Of a stretch of 17,281 bases of DNA, positions 6,525 to 13,301 are shown in pieces. The notes under the pieces are model-generated. The model did not search any database and had not been told where the DNA came from. It saw only the letters and a list, made by a program, of their open reading frames with translations. Position 1 is the first letter of the stretch, and every line of letters starts with the position of its first letter. The stretch covers positions 1-17,281 of the forward strand of contig JBQTHD010000037.1 in the NCBI GenBank assembly GCA_052390275.1, written 5' to 3'. The stretch is from JBQTHD01 sp052390275. GTDB lineage: Bacteria > Actinomycetota > Acidimicrobiia > Acidimicrobiales > AC-14. Made by a program: the position numbers and the translations under genes.

Positions 6525-8404
6525 CCGCCGCGTCGGCCGCGCCTGGTCCAGCCGGGGGGACCGATCCGGTCGGGCCGACCGGGCCGGTTGGGGCCGTTAC
6601 CGAGCGCGAAGCCAAGCTGTCCGCCTGGCCTGGCCTGGCCATGCCTGCTCTCGATGGCGTGGGCGGTCTGGTGGCCACGGCCCTGGCCGGCCAGCAACTG
6701 AGCGCCGTCTACTACGACACCGTGGACCTGCGCCTGGCCCGCTGGGGAGCGACTCTGAGATACCGAACCGGCGAGGGGGGGTCGGACGGGTGGACGCTCA
6801 AACTGCCCGGAACCGCGACCGGGTCCATGCTGAGCCGGCGCGAACTGACTTTCGAGGGGGGCCCGAGCCGAGCGCCGAGCGCCGCACTGGGCCTGGCGGC
6901 CGGGTACAGCCGGGGGGCACCGGTGGCCGCGGTGGCCCGACTGCGTACCCGGCGGAGCCGGGTTGGCCTGAGTGATGCCTCGGGGGTCGGGCGCTTGGAG
7001 GTGACCGACGACGAGGTCTCGGTGTACCAGGGCCGCCAACTGGTGAGCCGCTTTCGGGAAATCGAGGTGGAAGCCCGGTCAGGCTGCGACGCGGCCGCCA
7101 TGGATGCGGTGGTGGCCGCCTTGGTGGCGGCCGGGGCAGGAGCGGCCGAGCCGATCCCGAAGCTTGTGCGGGCGCTGGGATCAAGAGCGTCGACTCCCCC
7201 CGACCCCGCCCCCATACCGCTCCCCAAGCGTGCCACCGTGGCCGACCTGGTCGGCCACTCAGTGGCCGCCGCAGCCCGGGCTCTGGCCAGCCACCACGCC
7301 GGTGTCCTGCTGGGCGACGACGACGAAGACGTCCACCAGGCCCGGGTTGCCACCCGAACTTTGCGATCCAACCTGCGAACCTTCTCCGCCGCCTTGGATC
7401 CCGCCTGGGCCAGCGCCGCCCGAACCGAACTGTCCTGGCTGGGGACGGAGTTGGGATCGGTGCGCGACGGCGACGTTCTGGCTGCTCGCCTGGCCGCCCA
7501 TTCCCGCCGGCTGGACCCCGCTGATGCCCGGGTGGTGGACACCCTGGGCGATCTGATGGCCGAGCGCCGCCGGCGGGCCCGGGTTCACCTGGTGAGCGCC
7601 CTCGCTTCAGGCCGTTATCTGAATCTGCTGGAGACCTTGACCGCGGCCGGCACCGACCCCTCGGTGGCCCTGGCCCGCCGAGGCCCGAGCACTGGCCTCA
7701 TGGACCCGGTCGCAACGGAACCAGCCGTCGCTACAGAACCAGCCGTCGCTACAGAACCGGCTGTCGTCCTGGAACCGGCTGTCGTCTTGAAAGGGGCCGT
7801 TGTCCTGGATCCGGCTGTTGTCCTGGATCCGGCTGTCGTCCTGGAACCGGCCGGGGTCTCAGAACCGGCTGTCGTCCTGGAACCGGTCGGGGTCCTGGCA
7901 TCCGGTTCTGGCGCTGAGTCCGTGGCGCTTCCGGGTTCGTCCGAGCCGGGGGACCCCAGCGAGGCGAGTCGGTCGGATGCAGTCCTCGAAGCCCACGTTC
8001 GGGCAAAGGCGGTGGCCGGATCGCTGGTGGCCGGGCCCTGGCGATCGCTGGCTAAGGCGGCCCGGGTGCTCGACGACGACTGCCCCGACGAGGCGCTGCA
8101 TGCCCTGCGCATCCGGGCCAAGCGTTGCCGCTACGCGGCCGAGGCGGTGGCGATGGTGGTGGGCGAACCCGCCCGGCGAATGGCCCGGGCCGTTGCCTCG
8201 TTGCAGGGAGTTCTAGGCGATCATCAGGACGCCGTGGTGGCCCGGGACTGGCTCCGGGCGGAGGCGGAAGCGGGCAACATCGATCCGTTGGTGGCGGGAC
8301 AGTTGATGATGATCAACCAGATGAAGGCGCAGGAGTTGCGCCAGGCCTGGCCCGCTGCGTGGAAGGCGGCCCGAGTCCCTCGCCTGCGCGATTGGATGGA
8401 CTGA
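6521..8404 (+). CDS. CYTH-CHAD domain protein (polyphosphate-associated) with internal hexapeptide repeats
   Basis: A 627-residue protein with an N-terminal CYTH domain (residues ~27-220) and a C-terminal CHAD domain (~240-620). CYTH enzymes (triphosphate tunnel metalloenzymes) act on triphosphate-containing substrates; the signature ExExK is EREAK at 28-32, followed by YYDTVDLRLARWGATLRYR. CHAD is a His-rich helical domain that binds polyphosphate; its two characteristic helices are DVHQARVATRTLRSNLR (His at 272) and HALRIRAKRCRYAAEAV (His at 527). The ATG at 6521 overlaps the ppk1 stop (ATGA), so I prefer it to the longer frame from 6401, which would run far into ppk1. Translation is probably coupled to ppk1. 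The oddity is a 65-residue run of six-residue repeats (396-460) between the two CHAD halves. Role in polyphosphate handling is strongly suggested by context; the actual substrate is unknown. Confidence 0.92.
   Translation: MTAASAAPGPAGGTDPVGPTGPVGAVTEREAKLSAWPGLAMPALDGVGGLVATALAGQQLSAVYYDTVDLRLARWGATLRYRTGEGGSDGWTLKLPGTATGSMLSRRELTFEGGPSRAPSAALGLAAGYSRGAPVAAVARLRTRRSRVGLSDASGVGRLEVTDDEVSVYQGRQLVSRFREIEVEARSGCDAAAMDAVVAALVAAGAGAAEPIPKLVRALGSRASTPPDPAPIPLPKRATVADLVGHSVAAAARALASHHAGVLLGDDDEDVHQARVATRTLRSNLRTFSAALDPAWASAARTELSWLGTELGSVRDGDVLAARLAAHSRRLDPADARVVDTLGDLMAERRRRARVHLVSALASGRYLNLLETLTAAGTDPSVALARRGPSTGLMDPVATEPAVATEPAVATEPAVVLEPAVVLKGAVVLDPAVVLDPAVVLEPAGVSEPAVVLEPVGVLASGSGAESVALPGSSEPGDPSEASRSDAVLEAHVRAKAVAGSLVAGPWRSLAKAARVLDDDCPDEALHALRIRAKRCRYAAEAVAMVVGEPARRMARAVASLQGVLGDHQDAVVARDWLRAEAEAGNIDPLVAGQLMMINQMKAQELRQAWPAAWKAARVPRLRDWMD
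7706..7900. repeat. 18-bp minisatellite encoding PAVVLE-type hexapeptides within the CHAD domain
   Basis: About eleven in-frame units: one shortened PVATE, then PAVATE twice and variants PAVVLE, PAVVLK, GAVVLD, PAVVLD, PAGVSE and PVGVLA. Neighbouring copies are nearly identical at DNA level (GGCTGTCGTCCTGGAACC type), which points to recent expansion by slippage. The 18-bp period keeps frame whatever the copy number. The tract lies in the linker between the two helical halves of the CHAD domain. Confidence 0.9.
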
Positions 8405-8408
8405 GGCC

Positions 8409-9308
8409 GTGGCGACCGGCCCGCTGGAGACCTGCGGCGCGGAGGTCGGCGGCGCAATGCCCGTAAGGGCGGCCGGCGGGGTTGTGTGGCGCCGGGGGAT
8501 AACCGGGGTCGAGGTCCTGTTGGTCCACCGACCTCACTACGACGATTGGACGCTGCCCAAGGGCAAGCTGGACCCCGGGGAGAGCCACGAACAGGCGGCG
8601 CTGCGGGAGGTGGCCGAGGAGACCGGGCTGGACTGCCGCCTGGGTCCAGAACTGGGTTCGTCCGCTTATGTTGACAACCGTGGGCGGCCCAAGACGGTTC
8701 GCTACTGGGCCATGACCGAGGCCGGCGGCTCGTTCGAGCCCCACTCGGAGGTGGACGCCGCCTGCTGGCTACCGGCTCTGGAGGCAGGAGAGTTGCTGTC
8801 CTACGAGCGGGACCGCAGCGTCCTGGCGACCTTGACCTGGGCGGTGCCACCTCCCCTCCTGCTGATCCGCCACGCCGTCGCCAAGGAGCGGCGCAAGTGG
8901 AAGGGGCCCGACTCCAGCCGGCCCCTCACCGGTCGGGGGACATCGCAGGCCGAGGGCCTGGTCGAACGAGTCCGCCGCTACAGAGTGGACCGGGTGATGT
9001 CCAGCCCAGCCCAACGATGTCTGCAGACGGTGCTGCCGCTCGCCCGAAGCCGGGGCCTGGCGGTGGACGCCATCGCCTCACTGGCCGAAGGCTCGGGTCG
9101 GGAGGCACTGGATCTGTTGGACGCCCTCGCCGGCACCGGATCGGCCCTGTGCACCCATGGCGACGTCCTCGAGTTGATCCTCAGCGAGCTTTCCCGCCGG
9201 GACGGCCTGCGTCTCACCGGTCGGTTGCCGTCGGCCAAAGGATCCGTCTGGATCCTCGAACCGGAGGAGGGCCGCTTCGTGGCCACCCGCTACCTGGCCC
9301 CCCGCTGA
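8409..9308 (+). CDS. mutT1: MutT1-type Nudix hydrolase fused to a histidine phosphatase
   Basis: A 299-residue two-domain enzyme of the mycobacterial MutT1 type. The Nudix domain (about 18-145) carries an exact Nudix box at 52-74: G52, E58, R66-E67, E70-E71, G73. The histidine-phosphatase domain (about 150-298) has the catalytic LIRHA motif (R154, H155), SSPAQRCLQT (R203), a Glu near 227 and CTHGD (H250). Known MutT1 proteins hydrolyse oxidised guanine nucleotides and dinucleoside polyphosphates, with the phosphatase domain taking the product further. ppk1 and mutT1 are also adjacent in mycobacteria. The gene starts four bases after the CYTH-CHAD stop, so it belongs to the ppk1 operon. The start is uncertain: GTG 8409 has GAGG only two bases away, while ATG 8457 (codon 17) has GGAGG eleven bases upstream. 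Family assignment is strong; the physiological substrate is inferred. Confidence 0.9.
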   Translation: MATGPLETCGAEVGGAMPVRAAGGVVWRRGITGVEVLLVHRPHYDDWTLPKGKLDPGESHEQAALREVAEETGLDCRLGPELGSSAYVDNRGRPKTVRYWAMTEAGGSFEPHSEVDAACWLPALEAGELLSYERDRSVLATLTWAVPPPLLLIRHAVAKERRKWKGPDSSRPLTGRGTSQAEGLVERVRRYRVDRVMSSPAQRCLQTVLPLARSRGLAVDAIASLAEGSGREALDLLDALAGTGSALCTHGDVLELILSELSRRDGLRLTGRLPSAKGSVWILEPEEGRFVATRYLAPR

Positions 9309-9359
9309 CCGGCCCCCCGCTGACCGGCCCCCCGCCGACCGGCCCCCGCCGACCGGCCC
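9301..9359. repeat. 15-bp tandem repeat over the mutT1 stop codon
   Basis: The unit CCCGCTGACCGGCCC occurs exactly at 9301-9315 and 9316-9330, once with one change at 9331-9345 (CCGACC), and once shortened at 9346-9359. The first copy contains the mutT1 stop TGA, the second repeats the same TGA in frame, and the third replaces it by CGA. The tract fills most of the gap between the convergent mutT1 and protease genes. No clear terminator hairpin with a T-run was found there. Confidence 0.85.
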
Positions 9360-9397
9360 GTTGACCCCAACCTGCTGCCCCGTAACGCCCCGCGATT

Positions 9398-11269
9398 TCA
9401 GACTCCCGGCGGCGTGAACCAACCCACCGGCACCGGTCGGCGGGAGCACCGATGCACGTGATGGCCGCCGATCAGAGCCAACACACCGAGCATGCCCAAT
9501 CCCAGCCATCCGGCTGGGAAGCCAGGCCCTGAACCCTGGGCAGCAAGAACTAACTGGTCCACCGAGCCATCTGTGACGGGGTCGGCCCCCGCCGTCGATG
9601 CGTCCTGCCTGTCCGCCGTCGTCCTGTCCGCAGTCCCGTTCTCCGCCGCCTGGGTCCCCGCCCCCGACCCGGGTTCTCCCCCACCCGACGCCTGGTTGTA
9701 CCGACCAGGGTCGCCGTCGTCTTCGTCCCCGCGTCCACCGCCCGAGCCGAGGCCACCAAGCACTGAACCAAGGTCGACCGCCGCTCCGGCGGCGGCGCCA
9801 CCGCCGGGCGACGAGGACCCGCCAGAACCCGGGGCCGAAGGCGTCGAACTCCGGCGGACGATCGGCGGGTCGACCAGAGGAGTCACCAGGAATCGGCCGT
9901 CCGGGGAACCGCCCGAGGCCGTTGGACTGGTCGGGGGACGCCCACCAGCCGCGGGCGGGCCCGGGCTCCCGGGGTCGGGGGAGGGAATGGGGCTGGGACT
10001 GGCCGGGGCCGGGCTGGGGGCGGGATCCCGGGAGGGGCCGGCCACGATGGGGGCACCGGTTTCGATCGGCTCGGGTAACCCCGATGACGCCCCATCGGCG
10101 GAGTTGGGGGCCAGGGTCCCCTCGTCGGCCGCCGCGGCAGCCCCGTCCTGGGTGCTTTCCGCCACGATGTCGGTGAGTCCCAGTGCCCGGGCCAGGTCCA
10201 GGCGGCCGGCGCACCCCGGACCACAGGGGGTGGTCCGGTCGGCCGAGCCCAGCAGGCGGTCGATGGAGTCAAGCGCCGACAGGCCGGTGGACATCAGAAC
10301 GGCCAGCGAGCCCGAAACATGGGGCGCGGACATGGAGGTGCCGGCGGCCACCGCGTAGGAGTCGGAATCCTGCGGCACCCACCAGGCGGAAAGAACGTCG
10401 ATGTCGGCGGCCCGGCCTGGCCCTACAGACCCCTTTCCGCTGCCCCCCGGGGCCACCAGTGCCCATCGGGTCAGGGCCAGGGAGTTGGAGTACTCGGCCA
10501 CCCGGCCCGCCCGATCGGTGGCTCCCACCACCAGAACCGGCAGAGCCCGGTAATCCACCGGACCGGGTTGGGGCGATGGCCCGCCGCTTTCGTTGCCGAC
10601 CGCCACCACAACGGCCACGCCCCGGTCCCAGGCTCGGCGGATGGCCCCGCTCAGTTCCACCAACCCTGCCGCACCGCTGGCCGGGCCGGCGACTTCGGAT
10701 CCGAGCGACAGGTTCACCACTGTCGCCCCCCGGGACACCACCCAGTCAATGGCCGCGGCCACATCCGCCGCCTCCCCCTCCGCTCCGCCGGAGCCGTCGC
10801 TGGCCAACGCCCGCGCCACGACCAGTTCGGCACCCGGAGCCACCCCGGCCACACCCTTGCCGTTCCCGGTCACCGCCGCAGCCAGGGCACTGACGTGGGT
10901 GCCGTGGCCGTGGTCGTCGGTGGCCCGGCCCCCGCAGCGGCTGGGGTCGCCCTCTGAACCTATGCAGGTGGCCTCGGCCACCACCTTGCCGGCCAGGTCC
11001 TCATGGGTGCTGTCCACGCCGGTATCGACGACGCCGATCCGGATACCCACCCCGGTGGACGCGGCCCAGGCGGCAGGGGCACCGATCTGTTCCAAAGCCC
11101 ACTGGCGTCCCAGGAAGGGATCTGGCTGAACAGTCCTGAAGACGACAGTTGGGCCGGCGGCAACGGCAGAAGGTGCGGCCGTGGCAGTGGCGGTGGTCGG
11201 GGGAGCCAGCAGGCCCATCAGCACGAGGAGCCACCCGGTCGCACTCCACTGGAAAAGTCGCGCCTTCAT
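9398..11269 (-). CDS. Membrane-anchored subtilisin-family (S8) serine protease, mycosin-like layout
   Basis: A 623-residue secreted protease. An N-terminal signal (hydrophobic core about 11-22, cleavage probably within the following Ala/Thr-rich stretch) leads to an S8 domain at about 55-355. The catalytic triad is D82 (GVVDTGV), H122 (DHGHGTHVS) and S312 (GTSMSAPH), with oxyanion N226 in AVGNES. Paired Cys (102/112) may form a disulfide. A ~220-residue Pro/Ser/Gly/Thr-rich stalk follows, then a transmembrane segment at about 587-600 and a short basic tail, so the catalytic domain should face outward on the cell surface. The order signal-protease-Pro-rich linker-anchor resembles mycosins of type VII secretion, but no ESX genes are in view. 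It lies 27 bp after the membrane-protein gene and is probably the last gene of that operon. No good ribosome site precedes the ATG at 11269. Catalytic function is secure; the substrate is unknown. Confidence 0.93.
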   Translation of the reverse strand: MKARLFQWSATGWLLVLMGLLAPPTTATATAAPSAVAAGPTVVFRTVQPDPFLGRQWALEQIGAPAAWAASTGVGIRIGVVDTGVDSTHEDLAGKVVAEATCIGSEGDPSRCGGRATDDHGHGTHVSALAAAVTGNGKGVAGVAPGAELVVARALASDGSGGAEGEAADVAAAIDWVVSRGATVVNLSLGSEVAGPASGAAGLVELSGAIRRAWDRGVAVVVAVGNESGGPSPQPGPVDYRALPVLVVGATDRAGRVAEYSNSLALTRWALVAPGGSGKGSVGPGRAADIDVLSAWWVPQDSDSYAVAAGTSMSAPHVSGSLAVLMSTGLSALDSIDRLLGSADRTTPCGPGCAGRLDLARALGLTDIVAESTQDGAAAAADEGTLAPNSADGASSGLPEPIETGAPIVAGPSRDPAPSPAPASPSPIPSPDPGSPGPPAAGGRPPTSPTASGGSPDGRFLVTPLVDPPIVRRSSTPSAPGSGGSSSPGGGAAAGAAVDLGSVLGGLGSGGGRGDEDDGDPGRYNQASGGGEPGSGAGTQAAENGTADRTTADRQDASTAGADPVTDGSVDQLVLAAQGSGPGFPAGWLGLGMLGVLALIGGHHVHRCSRRPVPVGWFTPPGV

Positions 11270-11296
11270 ATCAGTGACCGGGAGAGGCCCGAGGCG

Positions 11297-12199
11297 CTAT
11301 TGATTCGGAGGTGATCCGCCGGCGGGCGCAGCCGGATCCACCGGGACCGCATCTCCGGGTTGAGCCGCCTCGGGGCCGATCCCCTCCGCAGTCTCCAGGT
11401 CCACCGGCACGGCCGGAGGAACGAAGTCGGAATCGACCACCTCGGCCTCCAGGCTCAACAGCCTGCTGGAAGCGGTCTCGGTGGAAAGCGACAGCAGCAG
11501 GCCCTTGGCGTCGAGGCATGCCTCGCTCGGGGCTTCGTCGGGAACCTCGACCTCGAAGCAGCGAGCCGGGCGGTCAGCCACGGTCGCGTCGCGGGCCCGC
11601 ACCCGCTCGCCGTCCAGACTGTCGTCTGGCGTGGGGCCGAATGGGTCGATCTCTCCGGCCAACTCCGTGCTCCGGGTGCACGACCACGGCTCGGTCTCAA
11701 CCTGTGAGCATGCGACCACCGCGTCAGGCTCGACAAAAACCTCGGAGATGGAGCGCTGGCCGTCGACCACTCCCAGGACCCGCTGGCGCAGTTGCGGTGG
11801 GCGCCGCCAGATTGCCAGGCGGCCGGTCCCGTCGGGCGAGGTGGTCTCGTAGACCGCGTGATGAATCTCTTCCTGGCCGCGGCGCAGTGTCGCCACCAGT
11901 TCGGCAGCCGCCTGGGTGTCGGCCGGGGTGCTCACCCGATCGGTATTGCGGAACTCGGCCACGATCCCGGCAGTGAACGCCACGGCCACCAGCCCCACCG
12001 CCACCTGGCGCGGCCGGCCGGGGCGTTTCACCAACTGCCAGTAGCTCGACAAGCCGCCGGCATGAGCGTTGGCCGGCTTGGTTGAACCCGTCGGCTTGGT
12101 TGAACCCGTCGGCTTGGTTGAACCGACGGGCGTCGGAGGCCCGGCTACAGGGTCGACCGGCGGGGAGTCGGCCGCCAGTCCCGGCCCGCCCCCGTTCAC
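11297..12199 (-). CDS. Single-pass membrane protein with Cys-containing extracytoplasmic domain
   Basis: The GTG at 12199 overlaps the regulator's TGA by four bases, giving 300 residues; a longer frame to 12355 would overlap the regulator heavily and is not preferred. Residues 1-60 are Pro/Ser/Thr/Lys-rich and cytoplasmic, including three GSTKPT/A units. A transmembrane helix spans about 66-82 (VAVGLVAVAFTAGIVAEF). The outer domain (~95-262) has four Cys at 164, 174, 214 and 228, likely two disulfides. Its pattern (LAIWRRPPQLRQRV, then AVVACSQVETEPWSCTRS) recalls the LolA/LprG-like beta folds common in actinobacterial lipoproteins, but this is resemblance only. The C-terminal 40 residues are Pro/Ala-rich. 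Translational coupling to a response regulator suggests a sensing or partner role at the membrane; that is inference. No catalytic motif is seen. Confidence 0.85.
   Translation of the reverse strand: MNGGGPGLAADSPPVDPVAGPPTPVGSTKPTGSTKPTGSTKPANAHAGGLSSYWQLVKRPGRPRQVAVGLVAVAFTAGIVAEFRNTDRVSTPADTQAAAELVATLRRGQEEIHHAVYETTSPDGTGRLAIWRRPPQLRQRVLGVVDGQRSISEVFVEPDAVVACSQVETEPWSCTRSTELAGEIDPFGPTPDDSLDGERVRARDATVADRPARCFEVEVPDEAPSEACLDAKGLLLSLSTETASSRLLSLEAEVVDSDFVPPAVPVDLETAEGIGPEAAQPGDAVPVDPAAPAGGSPPNQ
12071..12124. repeat. Three 18-bp repeats encoding GSTKPT
   Basis: Three successive, nearly identical 18-bp units (CGGCTTGGTTGAACCCGT on the plus strand) encode GSTKPT, GSTKPT and GSTKPA in the cytoplasmic N-terminal part of the membrane protein. 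The third unit diverges at its end. Confidence 0.85.
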
Positions 12200-13209
12200 G
12201 CTCCGGGCTCGAGCTTGAAGCCCAGACCCCGCACCGTGACGATGCGCTGGGGTTGATGGCGATCGTTCTCGATCTTGTCCCGTAGACGGCGTATGTGGAC
12301 GTCGAGGGTCTTCGTGTCCCCCACGTAGTCGGCGCCCCAGACCCGCTCGATGCACTGGGAGCGGGTGACGACCACGCCCGGGCGCTCCATGAGCAGGGCC
12401 AGAAGCTGGAACTCCTTGCGGGGCATGGCCAGCAGATCACCGGCCAGGGTGACGTCGTGGCGGTCGAGGTCCAGCACCAGTTGGCCCACCGTGAGGGGCT
12501 CGGTGGTGGGAGTGGCCCGCGGTGGCGACGGAGCCCGCCGCAGGAGCATGCGGATTCGGGCCACCAACTCCTGAAACCGCTGCGGTCGGGCCAGGTAGTC
12601 GTCGGCTCCCACCTCCAGGGCGACGACGATGTCGATCTCGCTCGACCGATCGGAGACGAAGAGGATGGGAACGTCCGACAGGGACCGGATGGCCCGACAG
12701 GCGTCGATCCCGGAACCGTCGGGGGTGGAGAGGTCGAGGACGACAGCGTCGGGCTCGCAGTCCCGGAACAGGTCCAGGGTCACCGACCCTGGCCCGGCCT
12801 GACAGACCGAATAGCCGTTGCGGGTGAGCACCCGCTCAATGGCGGGGCCCAGAGCGGCGTTGCGGGTGGCGACCAGAACCGTGGCCGCCGGCCGGCGGAG
12901 TTCGCCTGCCCCCGTCCACGGTCTTGTCCCGGGCCGGCTCGTCGCAACGGCCGCTTGCATACGACTTCGAGAGCGAACCTCCGGCGTCCGGCGCTCACCG
13001 GTGGCCGGCGCCCCGGCGCCCGGAGGCTGGGTCGGCCCGACCTTGGGGATCACCGACTGGGCCTTCACAGCCGGTGCCAGGGCTGCGTTGACGCCCGACG
13101 CGTCGGGATCGGGGCGAACCGGGGAGACGAGCGAAGGGGCCATGGCAGCGGGGAGTTTCACCGGGCCAGTTAGACAGATGGTGGCCGGAGTGAACTTCGA
13201 GGTGAACAC
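12196..13209 (-). CDS. OmpR-type response regulator with atypical receiver
   Basis: A transcription regulator of up to 337 residues. Residues 1-105 are a low-complexity Pro/Ala-rich stretch, so the true start may lie downstream of GTG 13209; ATG 13143 and ATG 12960 are options, and none has a clear ribosome site. The receiver domain (~108-225) keeps the phospho-acceptor D159 (VVLDLSTPDGSG) and S186. The N-terminal acidic pair is lost (VLVATRN at 111-117) and the conserved Lys is Arg (LARP, R208), so normal aspartyl phosphorylation is doubtful. The winged-helix DNA-binding domain (~236-335) is canonical: MPRKEFQLLALLMERPGVVV, RVWGADYVGDTKTLDVHIRRLRDKI, TVRGLGFKL. No histidine kinase gene adjoins. 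The coupled downstream gene encodes a membrane protein. The sortase gene ends 92 bp upstream on the same strand, so the regulator may be transcribed with the envelope genes or from its own promoter. Confidence 0.9.
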   Translation of the reverse strand: MFTSKFTPATICLTGPVKLPAAMAPSLVSPVRPDPDASGVNAALAPAVKAQSVIPKVGPTQPPGAGAPATGERRTPEVRSRSRMQAAVATSRPGTRPWTGAGELRRPAATVLVATRNAALGPAIERVLTRNGYSVCQAGPGSVTLDLFRDCEPDAVVLDLSTPDGSGIDACRAIRSLSDVPILFVSDRSSEIDIVVALEVGADDYLARPQRFQELVARIRMLLRRAPSPPRATPTTEPLTVGQLVLDLDRHDVTLAGDLLAMPRKEFQLLALLMERPGVVVTRSQCIERVWGADYVGDTKTLDVHIRRLRDKIENDRHQPQRIVTVRGLGFKLEPGA

Positions 13210-13301
13210 TGCTCGAAGCCGACCCGCCGGGTACAGGCCCCAGAAACTTCAGTCCTCGGGTCCGGGCCGGTATGCGGCCGGTCGCAGCCGGGGGCCAACC
13301 G

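Noticed and set aside
9492..10358. 288-codon plus-strand frame rich in Pro and Ser
   Set aside because: Antisense of the low-complexity stalk of the S8 protease; no start signals or family features.
11308..11318. GGAGGTGATCC, a perfect complement to the 16S rRNA 3' end
   Set aside because: On the plus strand no start codon follows at a useful distance; on the minus strand it is simply the last codons of the membrane-protein gene.
13265..13279. GGCCG-gtatg-CGGCC hairpin between the sortase and the regulator as a terminator
   Set aside because: The stem is only five bases, no T-run follows, and such stems are common by chance at this GC content.
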